Source: Bolinopsis microptera (lineage: Eukaryota > Ctenophora > Tentaculata > Lobata > Bolinopsidae). From it: DNA of 64,000 bases. Positions 62,088 through 64,000 of this stretch are shown piece by piece; within the stretch, counting starts at the first letter, position 1; every line of letters begins with the position of its first letter. The notes beneath the pieces are model-generated. The model did no database searches. It had not been told where the DNA came from and worked only from the letters and a program-made list of their open reading frames with translations. The stretch lies in contig NC_087077.1 of NCBI RefSeq assembly GCF_026151205.1, positions 5,480,483 to 5,544,482 of the forward strand, given 5' to 3'. The position numbers and the translations under genes are program-made.

Positions 62088-64000
62088 CTGAGGAACAGTG
62101 TTATTCCAATAGGTTTCACTTTATAATTCTCTCCAGGAATTACACCCCCGAAAAGTGGTGAACACGGAGCGCGCACTGATAATGTCCCACGAGTGTTGCG
62201 GACATTATCAACACAGACTGCGAGTTTGATACACGTTGTATACCTCTTTTCGCACCATGATGAGCAGCGCGTATCACATTAGTATTAATACACATTCTTT
62301 CATACAGAAATAGTCGTAAATCATAACACATACAGTTAAACCCCGATTTACTGCGCCCCGATTTACCGCAAACCCCGATTTAACGCGGCCATCTCCTTTC
62401 CCCAAACAGAGCTTAACATGTATAATGTAAACAAACAAAACCCCGATTTACTGCAAACCCCGATTTACCGCAAACCCCTATTTACCGCGGATGTTTCCTT
62501 TCCCCAAACTCCGCGGTAAATCGGGGTTTTACTGTAATTAATACGCTTTAGTTTCGTGCCGCACTCGCCCTCACCTTCGGTTCGTACATTAATGCGCGTA
62601 GTGGGGGGGGGGGGGGGGGGGCACTTCACTTTTTTACACTATTTTACACTGGTATAATGCAATGTGGTAGATACTTGTATAGCGTACTCTGCAATCTAGA
62701 TCTATAAAACGGAGTACGAGTTACCACGATAGTCATACTCATGTATCTCTCCGCTAAGTCTACAATTCTGCTAACTAACAACTGAGTCGGAGGTCAATTA
62801 AATGTTCATAGATATGGATTATAGAGACTAGCAGGAACCCGTATAACCCTAAAATAGTTTCAAGACTCAAGAGACTAAGATAATTATTATCTGGAGGCCA
62901 TTAAAGCATTTGAACCAGTCAAAAAAGTTTCAGTTGTATATCTTTTACGGTTTTTTGCGTTAAAGTTGATGCCGTGGTGTCAGTAAAATGGTACAGATAA
63001 ACACACATATACATATATATATATATCGTCTCGCTTTATAAATAGTAAGTAAGATTAATCACTCTAAACTTGACTGTCACGTGACTTTTTAGCACGTTCT
63101 CGCGGTGGCCCTAAATGACTATTCGAAACCATAACCCTCTAATCTGATCCCAACACTAACAGTAACCCTAACCCAATCCCTAACTGAAAAATATGCTGAA
63201 ACCCTAACCCTAGAGAGAAATTATACCAACTTCATTTCATGGTCGTATCACGTGATCAAGATGAAGACAGTTGTTCGCCGATATCTCGCCAGGGGAGCAT
63301 TTTAACCGTATGCCATGAGGGTGATTCGGAATCAGCGTTCGAAAATACATCGATAAGTCGAGTGTTGAGTGATTTAGCAAGCTCGCACAATGCAACCACA
63401 CTTCGCATTCAAGTGAGGGCTTTTGTTTCGCAGCCCGAAAATAGGGACAAAGGTCAGGGTCTAATGGGGTACGAGGTGCACTATAAAGTGCTTGACTTAA
63501 GAGAATACATAAATTCTTACATTTATTACATTTATTATACGCTTCGACATTAAAATATGTGCATCTAAGTCCAGTGGTCGACCGGGGGCAGGATTCTGAC
63601 CGGGGCCGGGGAGCCCCAATATAGCCGGGGCCGGGGCCGGGGCTGAACACTGAGAATTGGCCGGGGCCGGGAAATTTTCCATTTTGTCGGGGCCGGGGGT
63701 AGTTTACCAAATTGAAGTCAGAAATTGAAACATGAATTTGATAATAATTTAGGCTGGTGTGATGTAATCGGGAAGGATTAAAGTCAAGGTGCGGCTTATC
63801 CTCACCGACTTGAGGATTAAACTGCAACTTCGTGCTGTGAACCAACTCAGGATAATCCTCATAATCTTGAGATCCATACTTAATTTCTAATCCTCAACTC
63901 GGAACTGAGGATAACCCTCAGCTGCTACTTTATCTGGACCTCGGGATTTAAAAGTAATCCCACATCCAAATATGGCTCGGTTCACAAAAATTTACCATAA
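62088..64000. other. Right end of window, no gene identified
   Basis: Probably UBFD1 intron or 5' flank. It holds the pogo/Tigger-like MITE at 62333-62534, a run of 21 G at about 62602, short TA repeats near 63013, degenerate telomere-like CCCTAA motifs at about 63165-63212, and a CCGGGG-rich block at about 63585-63710. No UBFD1 ubiquitin-domain exon was found. Confidence 0.5.
62333..62534. mobile_element. Pogo/Tigger-like MITE, 202 bp
   Basis: The ends CAGTTAAACCCCGATTTACT and the inverse GTAAATCGGGGTTTTACTG, flanked by TA, fit the pogo branch of Tc1/mariner elements. Inside, further ACCCCGATTTACCGC copies repeat the terminal motif. No coding capacity. Confidence 0.8.

Noticed and set aside
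63237-63845. 202-codon minus-strand ORF
   Set aside because: Low-complexity Pro/Gly from the CCGGGG block, no domain, and an overlapping ORF on the + strand.

Overview
The window is intron-rich metazoan nuclear DNA. It is AT-rich, has GT-AG introns, long non-coding stretches, many tandem arrays and several transposon remnants. Its orthologues (TUT4/TUT7, NIPSNAP, PPT2, UBFD1) are animal housekeeping genes. Together with carbohydrate sulfotransferase and MACPF genes, and secreted lectin-like and pentraxin-like domains, they suggest a marine invertebrate, possibly an early-branching one. I cannot name the phylum from sequence alone.

Layout. No gene is seen in 1-2382. NIPSNAP (+) fills 2383-4084 with six exons. 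A TUT4/TUT7-type terminal uridylyltransferase (+) spans 4813-45550. I could join 31 coding exons in one continuous frame (1,611 residues). It carries an N-terminal zinc finger, a degenerate nucleotidyltransferase half, an active half (GSS, DxD and a third Asp), three CCHC knuckles and a long charged tail. Its introns host at least six other genes: three copies of a small secreted H-type-lectin-like family (8.1-8.7 kb -, 22.2-22.6 kb +, 30.0-30.4 kb -), two recently duplicated sulfotransferase genes (24.4-25.6 and 27.4-28.5 kb, both -), and a single-exon MACPF-domain gene (41.2-42.7 kb, -).

To the right, PPT2-type lysosomal thioesterase (-, 47330-49836, seven exons) is complete. A PIM-like kinase with a broken DFG motif (-, 51521-58851, eight exons) has a pentraxin-like ORF (+, 55660-55992) inside its first intron. 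An unrecognised 211-residue gene (+, 59320-60490) and the last three exons of UBFD1 (-, 61134-62087) follow. The 5' part of UBFD1 lies outside the window or was not found.

Most unusual feature. Tandem arrays repeatedly abut exon borders and carry copies of the border itself, both acceptors and donors, at ten or more junctions. In the kinase gene the last 18 bases of an exon plus its donor occur 14 times, mostly in 36-bp units that keep the reading frame. The same process seems to have inflated many introns of the uridylyltransferase gene.

Mobile DNA: a MULE-like remnant, two related mariner-type TIR elements (one holding a nested LINE 3' tail), a pogo/Tigger-like MITE, two Harbinger-like MITEs, a poly-G/poly-C foldback element, and an A-tailed retroposon with a perfect 13-bp target-site duplication. 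No tRNA, rRNA or CRISPR was seen. All gene models were made by hand from splice sites, phase and family resemblance; none has transcript support here.
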